Below, in pieces: positions 1 to 8,306 of a DNA stretch of 64,000 bases. The stretch comes from an uncultured Clostridia bacterium (GTDB taxonomy: Bacteria; Bacillota; Clostridia; Saccharofermentanales; Saccharofermentanaceae), in the NCBI GenBank assembly GCA_946187935.1, contig CAMHSJ010000010.1:1-64000 (forward strand), in the 5' to 3' direction. The position numbers and the translations under genes are program-made. How positions within the stretch are numbered: the first letter of the stretch is position 1; each line of letters begins with the position of its first letter. The notes below the pieces were generated by a model. It was given only the letters and a program-made list of their open reading frames with translations. It searched no databases and was not told the DNA's origin.

Positions 1-72
1 CTTTATACCAAATTATAATATACGAACTGAACTGATAAACAAGGTAGAAAAGTAGAGGTAATATGACTTAAC

Positions 73-930
73 TCAAACTTTTTTGTTAACAATATTCACA
101 TAAGGATAAGGTATCTCGATGCCATTTGCCGCAAGAGCTTCCCTGACCCTTGTGTTGATATCGTCCCTTACCTTCTCCGTAGGGCTTGTCACTTCGTAAT
201 ACACGGAAGTCACGAGTTTAAGGCTGGATTCACCATACTCGGAGAAATAGACCTGCCCGTAATCACCATCCTTAACGTCCTTTTTGGGTATCGAAAAAGG
301 TGATTCCATGACCGCTTTCCTTATTACCTCGGAAGCTTTCTTTGTATCCGTATCGTATGAGACAAAGAACTCCATGACCATGGAGTGGTAAGTCTTGAGA
401 TACGTATAGTTTACGACCTTCATAGCATTGATCTTGCTGTTCGGGATGATAATGCACTTATTATCTATACCCTGCAAAACGACATGTCTCATGCTGATAT
501 CCTTGACGATGCCCACGGTCTTATCTTCGAGCTCTATCCTGCTGCCTATCTCAAAGGGCTTATAGATGGACATCATAAGACCTGCGAGCACATCCTTTAT
601 CGCATCCTGTGCAACAAATGCCGCAACGGCCGAGATGATCGCCGTTCCTCCGAGAAGCGTCCTGCCCAAAGACTCCATTCCGTTGAAGATTATAAGGACG
701 AGAAACACTCCGATGGCGACAATGATAACGCTCGAGACTTTCTCGAAGAAGTAGAACTGCATCTCCTTGCGGCGGGCCTTTATCTTCTTGAAGACTCTCT
801 TATTTATCCTTATGGCAAGCCAAGTGAGAAGGACTACTGCCAGTACCGAGAGCAGTGTGACGAGCACATATATCCAGGAATCCTTCCCTTCGGTAAGTGA
901 ATCTACTATATCCGCTGATATGTATCTCAA
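73..930 (-). CDS. MscS-family mechanosensitive ion channel
   Basis: Small-conductance mechanosensitive channel-like membrane protein, expected to release solutes on osmotic downshift. N-terminal membrane segments are followed by the MscS pore and beta domain (GGTAIISAVAAFVAQDAIKD, then a KPFEIGSRI-type stretch) and a cytoplasmic alpha/beta tail. I place the start at a TTG at 928-930 because AAGGAG (938-943) lies 7 nt upstream; the longer ATG at 972 would lie inside the response-regulator gene. It follows that gene by 11 nt, so it is probably the last gene of the two-component operon. Family assignment is firm; coupling to the kinase is inferred from position. Confidence 0.9.
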   Translation of the reverse strand: MRYISADIVDSLTEGKDSWIYVLVTLLSVLAVVLLTWLAIRINKRVFKKIKARRKEMQFYFFEKVSSVIIVAIGVFLVLIIFNGMESLGRTLLGGTAIISAVAAFVAQDAIKDVLAGLMMSIYKPFEIGSRIELEDKTVGIVKDISMRHVVLQGIDNKCIIIPNSKINAMKVVNYTYLKTYHSMVMEFFVSYDTDTKKASEVIRKAVMESPFSIPKKDVKDGDYGQVYFSEYGESSLKLVTSVYYEVTSPTEKVRDDINTRVREALAANGIEIPYPYVNIVNKKV

Positions 931-941
931 AACGTATCTCC

Positions 942-1580
942 TTATATCTTGATCTTCTGGTAATAGAAGCATGCAAGCTGCGTGCGGTCTCTTAAGTCAA
1001 GCTTGGATAAGACCTGACTCATCATGTTCCTTACGGTTCCTTCAGAGAGGAACATCTTCGAAGCGATCTCTTTGTTTGACAGTCCTTCGGCAACGAGCTC
1101 TATCATCTCCTGCTCCTTGGGGCCTATGTCAAACTCACTGTAATCGAAATGGTCCTTCCTGTTCAGGAGTTCAGGGAGCTTGGATACGACCTTGCCCGCG
1201 AAAACGATCTGCCCGTCCATTACGGCTCTTACGCAGGAAGCGATACCCGCACAGTCCTGCTTAAGTATATACCCCTTCGCGCCGACGCTCAAAGCCTTAT
1301 TGATGTATTCGTCATCAAGGAACGTAGTAAGGAATATTATCCTCGCATCAGCGTTGTCTTCCAGTATCTTCTCAGAAGCATCAAGTCCGTTCATGCCATC
1401 CATCCTGATATCCATGAGGATGACATCAGGCCTTTTATCCTTGGCGAGGCCGACAGCCTGGCTTCCGCTTGAAACTATATCAGTTACAGACAGCTCATCA
1501 CCCTGCTTATCGCTCTCTAAGATGACTCTTAATGCCCCTGATACGAGAGGGTCATCGTCGACTATCATTACGCTTATCAT
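942..1580 (-). CDS. NarL/LuxR-type response regulator
   Basis: Cytoplasmic DNA-binding response regulator of 212 residues. The receiver domain starts MISVMIVDDDPLVSG, with the likely phosphoacceptor Asp57 in VILMDIR and a conserved Thr in LTTF. The C-terminal LuxR helix-turn-helix is at about 150-205 (LVAEGLSNKEIASKMFLSEGTVRNM). It sits directly downstream of its histidine kinase with no gap and upstream of the MscS gene. The kinase and regulator are an evident cognate pair; targets are unknown. Confidence 0.95.
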   Translation of the reverse strand: MISVMIVDDDPLVSGALRVILESDKQGDELSVTDIVSSGSQAVGLAKDKRPDVILMDIRMDGMNGLDASEKILEDNADARIIFLTTFLDDEYINKALSVGAKGYILKQDCAGIASCVRAVMDGQIVFAGKVVSKLPELLNRKDHFDYSEFDIGPKEQEMIELVAEGLSNKEIASKMFLSEGTVRNMMSQVLSKLDLRDRTQLACFYYQKIKI

Positions 1581-2702
1581 TTATGTCTCCTTCGGAACAG
1601 TGACGAGCACGGTAAAACCGTCCTTGCCGGCAAATATCCTGGCCTTGCCGCCAAACTTGACCGCCCTGCTCCTTATATTATCGAGTCCTATGCCGCTGCT
1701 GTCAAAATCATTATCCGAATAATCATGTTCTTCACAGATGCCGTTATCCCAGACAAAGATCCTCCAGAAAGTGTTGTTCTCGACCACTTCCACCCTGACC
1801 TTATCGCCGGACGAGTATTTGCTGATGTTGGTCAAAGACTCCTTAACGATGCCCAGGACCATGTTCTTGAACTCATTTGACGTCGGTGATTCTATGGAGG
1901 TTATGAGCTTGCAGTCAAACTTCTTATCCATGCTCTTTATCATGTCGTTAAGTCCTACTGAAAGATCGATGGAATCATCGTGAAGTTCGTGTACGGATTT
2001 TCTTATTGAAGACATCGCGTTGCCCATGGATTCGGCTACGGAATCAAGATAAGGCTTGATGTTATCGTCTTTGTTTATCACCTTAACCGCTTCCATCTGG
2101 ACTATCGATCTTGTGAGTATGTGTCCCACATTGTCGTGGATCTCCCTTGCTATCCTGTTGCGCTCCTTGAGCATCGCAAGATATGCATCGTTCTCGCTCG
2201 ATTCGATAGCCTTTCTCCTCTTATTCTGCTCTCTTATGACATTCTCTCTTGCCTTGTCGTAATCAGATGTGAGCTGAGTGATCTTTGCTTCGCTGACAGA
2301 AGTGTTTACCGCCATATAAGAAGCCAAGGCAACGAGCATTATCACGGGCACTGCAACAGACAGACCTGCAAATACCGATATTCCTGCAAGAAGAGCAGGC
2401 ACGGCGATCTTTAATGCCATGCTGCGTTTGGGATCTATGCATACCGGATAACACACAGAAGGAAAAACAAATGCAAAACATCCGCCGAAAACAACAAACA
2501 GGATCACCGCCAGAGCCAGCAGCGCAAAAGGAAGATATCTGTATCTGACAAGCTCGGTCAATCCATAGACAGACGCCGTTATCAGCACAGTTATGACAAG
2601 CAATGTTCCGACTCCGTCCTCAAACCCCAAAACAACGTTGCCGGCAACGGCTATCAGCGTCAGGATCAGTAAGAATAACTTGTCGGCAAAAGTTCTGCTC
2701 AT
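1581..2702 (-). CDS. Sensor histidine kinase, HisKA_3 (NarX/LiaS/DesK-like)
   Basis: Membrane sensor kinase of 373 residues. About six hydrophobic segments fill the first 150 residues. The H-box follows, with the phosphorylated His in ERNRIAREIHDNVGH, and the C-terminal ATPase domain carries the G-box SSGIGLDNIRSRAVKFGG. There is no large extracellular loop, so the signal is probably sensed in or at the membrane, as in DesK or LiaS types. It abuts the response regulator gene and lies 3 nt after the XRE gene, suggesting one minus-strand operon. The signal is not readable from sequence. Confidence 0.92.
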   Translation of the reverse strand: MSRTFADKLFLLILTLIAVAGNVVLGFEDGVGTLLVITVLITASVYGLTELVRYRYLPFALLALAVILFVVFGGCFAFVFPSVCYPVCIDPKRSMALKIAVPALLAGISVFAGLSVAVPVIMLVALASYMAVNTSVSEAKITQLTSDYDKARENVIREQNKRRKAIESSENDAYLAMLKERNRIAREIHDNVGHILTRSIVQMEAVKVINKDDNIKPYLDSVAESMGNAMSSIRKSVHELHDDSIDLSVGLNDMIKSMDKKFDCKLITSIESPTSNEFKNMVLGIVKESLTNISKYSSGDKVRVEVVENNTFWRIFVWDNGICEEHDYSDNDFDSSGIGLDNIRSRAVKFGGKARIFAGKDGFTVLVTVPKET

Positions 2703-2705
2703 ATG

Positions 2706-3581
2706 TTAAAGATAAAGATACTCTTCTTCGCTTTGTGCCGGTTTCTCGAGAAGGCTCGGGAGCGCTTTGCCTGAATTCTTAGGAAGGATGGTCTCCGCTA
2801 TCAGCTTGCTCTCCTCAACGTTGATATAGATAGCTGACATGTCCGTATTCACCTTGCGTTCTGAGATAAAGGAGATGAAATCCGCGTAGGTCTCTTCATT
2901 GATAAATACAAAAGATGATTTTGCACCTTCAAACTGCTCTTTGGCCCAGATATCCGTCAGGAAAACCTCGGACCAGTCCTTGACCCAGCTTCTTCTCGAC
3001 TCCTCACCTCTGTAAACGGGATCGTAATCTATATAGAAATTCCAGTTTGCAGGTTCAAATCCCTGTACCCTGACCGTAAAATCCCCGCGCCTCATAAAGT
3101 TAATGCGTCTTATCATCCTGCCTGCGGTCATCGGAACTCTTCCGAAATTAAACATGTAATCACGTCTGCTAAGCTCATCGCTCATTACGTTCTTTACTGT
3201 ATTAAGAGTATTCTTCTCACCGTAATACCATTCGGCTGTCTCCGGTTCTTCCGAGACGCGCTGTTCACTGTGGGAATTGGCAGGCACCATTCCGTTCGCC
3301 CTCATCAGCATCCTGTAATCGAAAAGGTTCTTATTCGCAGAGTTCTCTATTATCGCTTTGGCAAGGTCCTTGGAGATCCTCCTGGTGATCTTGCCGTTCG
3401 CGATGCGCGACAGCGTGGATCCGCTCACATTGCATTCCTTGGCAAATTCTTCCATGGTGCGGTCAGGTCCCTTCGCCAGCTTGATATACCTGGCAAGTGT
3501 CGGGATATCCGGCACAAACCTCTCCACATATTCGATCAGAAATTCTTCTTTATGATCTTTGTCGCTCATGTAAGTATCCAT
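2706..3581 (-). CDS. XRE-family helix-turn-helix protein with unknown C-terminal domain
   Basis: Cytoplasmic protein of 291 residues. A Cro/C1-type helix-turn-helix is near residues 40-72 (TMEEFAKECNVSGSTLSRIANGK). The remaining 200 residues carry no domain I recognise; they are soluble and rich in aromatic and charged residues. AAAGG lies 8 nt before the ATG. It heads the operon with the two-component system. About 110 bp upstream is a perfect 22-bp palindrome (3689-3710) that could be its operator. A promoter reading left, TTGTTT-17-TAGTAT, can be seen near 3647-3675. Function beyond DNA binding is unknown. Confidence 0.8.
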   Translation of the reverse strand: MDTYMSDKDHKEEFLIEYVERFVPDIPTLARYIKLAKGPDRTMEEFAKECNVSGSTLSRIANGKITRRISKDLAKAIIENSANKNLFDYRMLMRANGMVPANSHSEQRVSEEPETAEWYYGEKNTLNTVKNVMSDELSRRDYMFNFGRVPMTAGRMIRRINFMRRGDFTVRVQGFEPANWNFYIDYDPVYRGEESRRSWVKDWSEVFLTDIWAKEQFEGAKSSFVFINEETYADFISFISERKVNTDMSAIYINVEESKLIAETILPKNSGKALPSLLEKPAQSEEEYLYL

Positions 3582-3688
3582 TTAAACAACCTTTCAGACA
3601 CCATTCAAAAAATAATAAAAATGGTTATGAACTATTAAAAAGTCCTATGCAAAGATAATACTACAAAGTTGAAAATTTACAAACAAGC

Positions 3689-3710
3689 ATTTTGCAAGTT
3701 CTTGCAAAAT
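3689..3710. promoter_or_regulatory. 22-bp perfect palindrome, probable operator
   Basis: Ten-base arms ATTTTGCAAG and CTTGCAAAAT are separated by TT. It lies between the divergent XRE gene (ends at 3581) and the sigma factor gene (starts at 3978). Related half-sites (CTTGCAAA, CTCGCAAAA, CTGCAAAA) recur at 3878-3931, including one inside the sigma-gene promoter spacer. This fits a dimeric regulator controlling both genes; the XRE protein is the obvious candidate. That link is inference. Confidence 0.6.
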
Positions 3711-3877
3711 CAGAAAGAACACACAAGACACCAGCTTTCTGGACCATCAGAGGGCTCCAGGCCTTTTCCGGAAAGGGATCCACAGAGAAAACCCAATAAA
3801 CAAAGGCTTTTGGCGTTTGTCAAGGGGTAAAACGCACTTTATTCGTAACAATGGCCATAAAGTCCAAATATATGTAC

Positions 3878-3911
3878 ACTCGCAAAAACTCGCAAAAAAC
3901 ATCTGCAAAAA
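3878..3911 (+). repeat. Tandem CGCAAAA direct repeats upstream of the sigma gene
   Basis: ACTCGCAAAA occurs twice head to tail (3878-3887, 3888-3897), that is one helical turn apart, followed by a related CTGCAAAAA at 3903-3911. They lie just upstream of the sigma-gene -35 element, where an activator would bind. The rest of the 396-bp gap 3582-3977 is AT-rich with no credible ORF. Confidence 0.5.
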
Positions 3912-3914
3912 GTA

Positions 3915-3943
3915 TTTACACCACTTGCAAACCGTAGTAAGAT
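3915..3943 (+). promoter_or_regulatory. SigA-type promoter of the sigma factor gene
   Basis: TTTACA at 3915-3920, a 17-bp spacer, then TAAGAT at 3938-3943. The spacer contains a CTTGCAAA half-site matching the upstream palindrome. A strong AGGAGG (3964-3969) sits 8 nt before the ATG at 3978. Confidence 0.65.
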
Positions 3944-3977
3944 ACGCTCACAAAATTTTCCCCAGGAGGTAAACCAG

Positions 3978-4844
3978 ATGAATCATTTAGTAGTTGGTAG
4001 TCAGAGTCAGTTTGAAGGTTTATCAGAAGAGGAGCTCGAAGAGCTCAACAGAACAGAGCGCGAGTCAGGCGGCTTATCCAATGAGCAGCTCGTAGAACTC
4101 GCCAGAACAGATGACCAGGTCATTGACCAGATACTCAGCAAGAACAAGGGCTTTGTTGTTTATATGGCCAAGAAGTACGAATCCCGCCTGAGCAACAGCG
4201 TTTTTACCAGGGATGACCTCATACAGGAAGGCAGCATCGCCATTTGCAATGCCGTAAAGAAGTACAACCCTAACGGCAACGGCAAGTTCTCAACCTATGC
4301 CGGCAACCTCATCAAGTGGCGCATCCTCAGGTTCATTGCCGACAACGCCGCCACCATCCGTCTTCCTGTATATCTCCAGGATGACATCCGCAAGGTCACC
4401 AACGGCTTCAGCGCTCTCGGCCTCACCGATTATGAGGACGAAGACAGCATCATCAAGGTCGCAAGGCACATCGGCAAGACTCCCGCCTTCGTCCGCAGCC
4501 GCCTTGCCTATAACGACATCCGCACCCTGTCTCTCGACACCCCCATCCAGGAGGAATCGGATGCCACACACGCAGACAACATCGCTGATGACAACCCGAC
4601 GCCCGATGAGACGACATTTGAGTCTTCAAACCACGAGGCTATCCGCACCATTATCAACAGCTACCTGTCAGAGAGGGAATCTGACATCGTTAAGCGCCTT
4701 ACAGGTTTCGACTGTGAGCGCGAGACCCTCGAGGACATCGGCAAGAGCTACGGCATCAGCAAGGCCCGTGTCCACTCCATCAAGACCAAGTGTTTTGATA
4801 AGCTCTCCAGGATCCCTGAGCTTAAGGAGCTTCTTTCAGCTTAA
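3978..4844 (+). CDS. Sigma-70 family RNA polymerase sigma factor
   Basis: Sigma factor of 288 residues, intermediate in size between ECF and housekeeping types. Region 2 lies at about 50-120 (FTRDDLIQEGSIAICNAVKK, then NGKFSTYAGNLIKWRILRF). A region-3-like stretch follows, and region 4 is at about 220-280 (LSERESDIVKRLTGF ... LEDIGKSYGISKARVHSIK). The N-terminus is acidic. No anti-sigma gene is adjacent, so control is probably transcriptional through the TTGCAA/CGCAAAA motifs upstream. Codon use is richer in C-ending codons than most neighbours, as in well-expressed genes. It resembles SigA/SigH-group alternative factors; the regulon is unknown. Confidence 0.9.
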   Translation: MNHLVVGSQSQFEGLSEEELEELNRTERESGGLSNEQLVELARTDDQVIDQILSKNKGFVVYMAKKYESRLSNSVFTRDDLIQEGSIAICNAVKKYNPNGNGKFSTYAGNLIKWRILRFIADNAATIRLPVYLQDDIRKVTNGFSALGLTDYEDEDSIIKVARHIGKTPAFVRSRLAYNDIRTLSLDTPIQEESDATHADNIADDNPTPDETTFESSNHEAIRTIINSYLSERESDIVKRLTGFDCERETLEDIGKSYGISKARVHSIKTKCFDKLSRIPELKELLSA

Positions 4845-4872
4845 TTTCTGTCCTCCGTAACAGACCAAGGAC

Positions 4873-4897
4873 AACGGGACGCCAATGGCGCCCCGTT
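4873..4897 (+). terminator. Intrinsic terminator after the sigma factor gene
   Basis: An 11-bp stem (AACGGGACGCC with GGCGCCCCGTT, one mismatch on this strand) with an AAT loop, followed by ATCTTTTGG. On the opposite strand the mismatch becomes a G-U pair, so it may act in both directions between the convergent sigma and ABC permease genes. Confidence 0.65.
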
Positions 4898-4920
4898 ATC
4901 TTTTGGTTTGTGTTTATGTC

Positions 4921-6123
4921 TTATACCGTACGGTTCTTTCTTACGAGCATTCCTGCCAGAGCGAATACAACTGCGCAGAGAAGTATTACTCCTACGCTTA
5001 CCAGGAGGACCTGGGGTGTGTACTCAAGATCGCTTCCTGAACCCGGGCAGATCGAATCGATCACTCTTACTCCCCAGTAGAAGGGCATGAACTTCGATAT
5101 GGCCAAAACCTTAGGGTCCATTAGGTACTGAGGTACGAACACACCGCTTATGAAGCTCAGGCCGAGACCGGCGATGTTTACGACCATGGGCATCACGTTC
5201 TCAGAGACGTTAAACGATGAGATGAACGAAGCCATTGCGCAGTTGCAGATAACGCCGGCAAGCAATATCGCAAACAATGGGACGGAATGTTCCTTCACCA
5301 TAGCAGATGAGCTTCCCATCAGTAAGATCACGATGCCCATGATGACCCAGAGGATGAAGCCGCAGATGATAAGTCCTGCCGTGTTGACGAGAGAGATCAT
5401 GCCCGGCTTTACGGGAGCTGCCTTGATCCTTTCTGCCACCTTGCCTGTGTTGCTCTTTACGAGAACGCCTCCGATGCAGAGCGTTAAGGCAGAGAAGCTG
5501 ATGTAGATAAAGAACTTGCAAGCCGTTCCTACGACGAAATCAAACTTGTGGTCAGCCGCACTTGCATCAGAACCTTCAGCGATGTAAACAGAAGCCTTGG
5601 CATTCAGTTCGAGATTGTCCTTTGTCTTGGCAATGGCATCTTCAGCTGAGAAGCCCATGTCCAGATAAGTGACATAAGTCTTAAGGTAGTTGTTGATCAT
5701 GTTCTCTATAAGGTAGACCGAAGGACCGTCACCTGCATCTGCAAGATAAGTGATTGCCGTATCGTCACCTGTAATGACCTTGCTCTCGAAATCCTCATCG
5801 ATAGTTATGGATGCTGATACCGCAGCAAAGAATACCATCGTCTTGATGTTGTCTTCCGTCTTCTCAGACATATCGACCATATCGTTGTTCTCATCCAGAT
5901 ATTCGATAAGAGCCTTAGACAGCGCAGAATCCGAATTGTCGATGTAGCCTATCGTATATGAATCGTCTGCTATATTGGCATTCTCATCTTCACCTGATCT
6001 TGAGACCTGAGGGAGGCCGTTAGCCATGAGGACTATTATCATGACTGCGAATATACAACCGTAAATGATAAGACCGCTCTTGTATTTGCTTATCATCTTG
6101 AAGAAATTCTTATAAAGATGCAT
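4921..6123 (-). CDS. ABC-2 type exporter permease (second)
   Basis: Integral membrane subunit of an ABC-2 exporter, 400 residues. One N-terminal membrane helix is followed by a soluble extracytoplasmic region of about 170 residues and a cluster of five to six helices, as in YhgE/DrrB-like ABC-2 permeases (VLVKSNTGKVAERIKAAPVKPG is the typical pre-helix motif). It overlaps the preceding permease gene by 14 nt and ends the operon. The two permeases would pair as a heterodimer with the ATPase at 7274-8215. The substrate (lipid, peptide or drug) cannot be read from the sequence. Confidence 0.88.
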   Translation of the reverse strand: MHLYKNFFKMISKYKSGLIIYGCIFAVMIIVLMANGLPQVSRSGEDENANIADDSYTIGYIDNSDSALSKALIEYLDENNDMVDMSEKTEDNIKTMVFFAAVSASITIDEDFESKVITGDDTAITYLADAGDGPSVYLIENMINNYLKTYVTYLDMGFSAEDAIAKTKDNLELNAKASVYIAEGSDASAADHKFDFVVGTACKFFIYISFSALTLCIGGVLVKSNTGKVAERIKAAPVKPGMISLVNTAGLIICGFILWVIMGIVILLMGSSSAMVKEHSVPLFAILLAGVICNCAMASFISSFNVSENVMPMVVNIAGLGLSFISGVFVPQYLMDPKVLAISKFMPFYWGVRVIDSICPGSGSDLEYTPQVLLVSVGVILLCAVVFALAGMLVRKNRTV

Positions 6124-7255
6124 ATTTCTGCCTCCTGAGCCTTAATGTTGCGATGGCAAGGAACAATACCGTAAGTACGAGTATCTTAGCCATCTCGATG
6201 TAGAAAGTGCTTAAGTTGTCGTAGAAGACAAGCCTGTAGATACAGAGGTTCAGTATCGTTGCAGGGTTGATGTCGTTGATCAGGGGGCAGTATCTTTCAA
6301 ATACGCCGGGCAGTGATGCGATCATCTCACCTGACAGGAACACAGATACCATGATAATGGCTGTTCCCTTGTTTCCCCTTGTGGTCATGTTGCCTCGGAA
6401 GAAGAGTCCGAACATCTGGCCAAGGCTCAGTGAGAAGAGATTGCTCAAGAGCACGAATGCTATAAGCTGCACGGGTCTTGTTCCCAGCGGTACCTTAAAC
6501 AGGAACTTCATCGCAAGGAGCGCTGCTACTGATACGGAAAGAGATACGATGTATCTTGCAGCAAGTCCTGTCAGGACTATCTTGAGCTTTTTGGTCGGAG
6601 ATACGGATACTCTCATCGCAGCCGCGCTGATATCTGCCTGAAGGTCTGATACGAGGTTGATGCCTGCCATCGCCTGGAACAAGATGCCCATGACGACTGT
6701 CGAGAAGTAATACCAGAGATAAGGATTTGTCGTCTCTATATAAGCAGATCTTTCAGGGCTTACCACATCGAGTTCCTTATCAAGAGACTCCATGACAGCG
6801 CTCATCTTGCTCAGATCTCCTGTTGACACCGCATCTTCTACCATCTTGTACTGGCGCATATAGAAGTTGGCAACAGCCTTTAAGATCATGCAGTCTGTAT
6901 CTGTATAATCAGGCGTCATTACGATATCTATCTCTGACTTGCCTGCTACGAAGAGTCCGTCGATCTCACCTGACTCCAGGAGCTTATCAGCTTCTTTTCT
7001 GTCCTTAACTTCAACAACTTCAAGGACAGAATCTTCTTCGTCTTCTATGGAATCTATTACCTTGGAAAAGTTAGAAGCAAAATCACTGTCAGATTCGATA
7101 ACTACCGAAACCTTGCGCGTATCCACTGAGTTCTCCGCATCGTAGATCCCTGAGAACGCTACCGTAAACAGAGTCATCAGCGCGAGCGGGAAACAGAGGC
7201 TCCAGAAGATGAACATCTTATTGCGCAGTGTTTTTTTCAAATAATACTTAAACAT
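6110..7255 (-). CDS. ABC-2 type exporter permease (first)
   Basis: Integral membrane protein of 381 residues with the same plan as its downstream partner: one N-terminal helix, an extracytoplasmic region to about residue 185, then about five helices (MAGINLVSDLQADISAAAMRVSVSPTK precedes the membrane core). It lies 18 nt after the ATPase gene and overlaps the second permease. Together they form a complete ABC-2 exporter with two different permeases. Confidence 0.88.
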   Translation of the reverse strand: MFKYYLKKTLRNKMFIFWSLCFPLALMTLFTVAFSGIYDAENSVDTRKVSVVIESDSDFASNFSKVIDSIEDEEDSVLEVVEVKDRKEADKLLESGEIDGLFVAGKSEIDIVMTPDYTDTDCMILKAVANFYMRQYKMVEDAVSTGDLSKMSAVMESLDKELDVVSPERSAYIETTNPYLWYYFSTVVMGILFQAMAGINLVSDLQADISAAAMRVSVSPTKKLKIVLTGLAARYIVSLSVSVAALLAMKFLFKVPLGTRPVQLIAFVLLSNLFSLSLGQMFGLFFRGNMTTRGNKGTAIIMVSVFLSGEMIASLPGVFERYCPLINDINPATILNLCIYRLVFYDNLSTFYIEMAKILVLTVLFLAIATLRLRRQKYASL

Positions 7256-7273
7256 CTTTATCGCCCCTTATGA

Positions 7274-8215
7274 TCACTCGTCTCTTAACTCTTTGCCCGT
7301 GAGTTCCAGGAACACATCGTTTAATGTCGGCTGCTCGGAGAATACTTTTCTGAGCTTATATCCCTTCTCCTGGAGGATGCCGATGATGTCTACAACATTG
7401 TGCTTGCCTGAACCCGCTTCCACCTTCAAGACATTGTCCTCGTAGCTTACGGTGTAGATGCTCTTTAATTCCCTTATCTTGTCTATGGTATCTTCATCAA
7501 CGCCCATGACTTCGATCCTAATGAGCTCGCTCTTCTTGATCATGCCCTTGAGATCATCTACGGTGCCCTGGGCGATCGCCTGTCCCTTGTCCATTATTAT
7601 GACGCGGTCACAGAGCTGCTCGACTTCTTCCATGTAGTGTGATGTATAAACGATGGTCGCACCGTTCGCGCGGAGCTTCTCTATTCCTTCGAGGATGTTG
7701 TTCCTGCTCTGAGGATCTACAGCTACTGTAGGCTCGTCGAAAAAGATGAGCTTCGGCTTATGCGCGATTCCGCATGCTATATTGAGCCTTCTCTTAAGAC
7801 CGCCTGAGAGTTTCTTGGGCTTGAACTTAACAAAATCCCTGAGGCCTACGAAATCTATCGCTTCATCTACGAGCTTTCTTCTCTCGTTCTTATCCGGAAC
7901 ATAAAGACCGCAGAAGAAATCAACATTCTCGTAAACTGTATATTCGCCGTAGACTGATACCTCCTGGGGAACGATCCCGATCTTGCTCTTAAGATCATAT
8001 GCCTTGGGGCTCATCTCCTTGCCGAAGACCTCGACCTTGCCGCTGTCATATTCAAGGAGCGATAAGATGCAGTTGATAGTTGTTGACTTGCCGGATCCGT
8101 TAGGACCGAGAAGTCCAACGATCTCGCCTTCGTTTACCGTGAAGCTGAAATGATCAAGAGCTATCAGTTCCTTATATCTCTTGACCAGGTTTTCTACTTT
8201 GATAATCTCGGACAT
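7274..8215 (-). CDS. ABC exporter ATP-binding protein
   Basis: Cytoplasmic ATPase of 313 residues that powers the two downstream permeases. Walker A is GLLGPNGSGKST, the signature is KLSGGLKRRLNIA, Walker B is LIFFDEPT and the H-loop is VYTSHYMEE. The 80-residue C-terminal extension (IRIEVMGVDEDTIDKI ... TLNDVFLELTGKELRDE) is typical of drug, lipid or antibiotic exporters of the DrrA/CcmA group. A near-palindrome with GTTTGATGC and GCTTCAAAC arms (8235-8258) overlaps a CATAAT -10-like box just upstream and could be an operator. Confidence 0.93.
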   Translation of the reverse strand: MSEIIKVENLVKRYKELIALDHFSFTVNEGEIVGLLGPNGSGKSTTINCILSLLEYDSGKVEVFGKEMSPKAYDLKSKIGIVPQEVSVYGEYTVYENVDFFCGLYVPDKNERRKLVDEAIDFVGLRDFVKFKPKKLSGGLKRRLNIACGIAHKPKLIFFDEPTVAVDPQSRNNILEGIEKLRANGATIVYTSHYMEEVEQLCDRVIIMDKGQAIAQGTVDDLKGMIKKSELIRIEVMGVDEDTIDKIRELKSIYTVSYEDNVLKVEAGSGKHNVVDIIGILQEKGYKLRKVFSEQPTLNDVFLELTGKELRDE

Positions 8216-8306
8216 ATAAAAATCCCTCCTGCTTGTTTGATGCTATTATGCTTCAAACCTTAGGGAGGGATAAGTGAACAGCGTCACTGTTATCACATGA
8301 CAAATG

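Noticed and set aside
1180..1722. 180-codon plus-strand ORF opposite the two-component genes
   Set aside because: Ser/Leu-rich antisense shadow of well-supported genes on the minus strand.
4290..4860. Long overlapping ORFs on both strands across the sigma factor gene
   Set aside because: Shadows of a C-rich coding frame; no ribosome sites and no recognisable domains.
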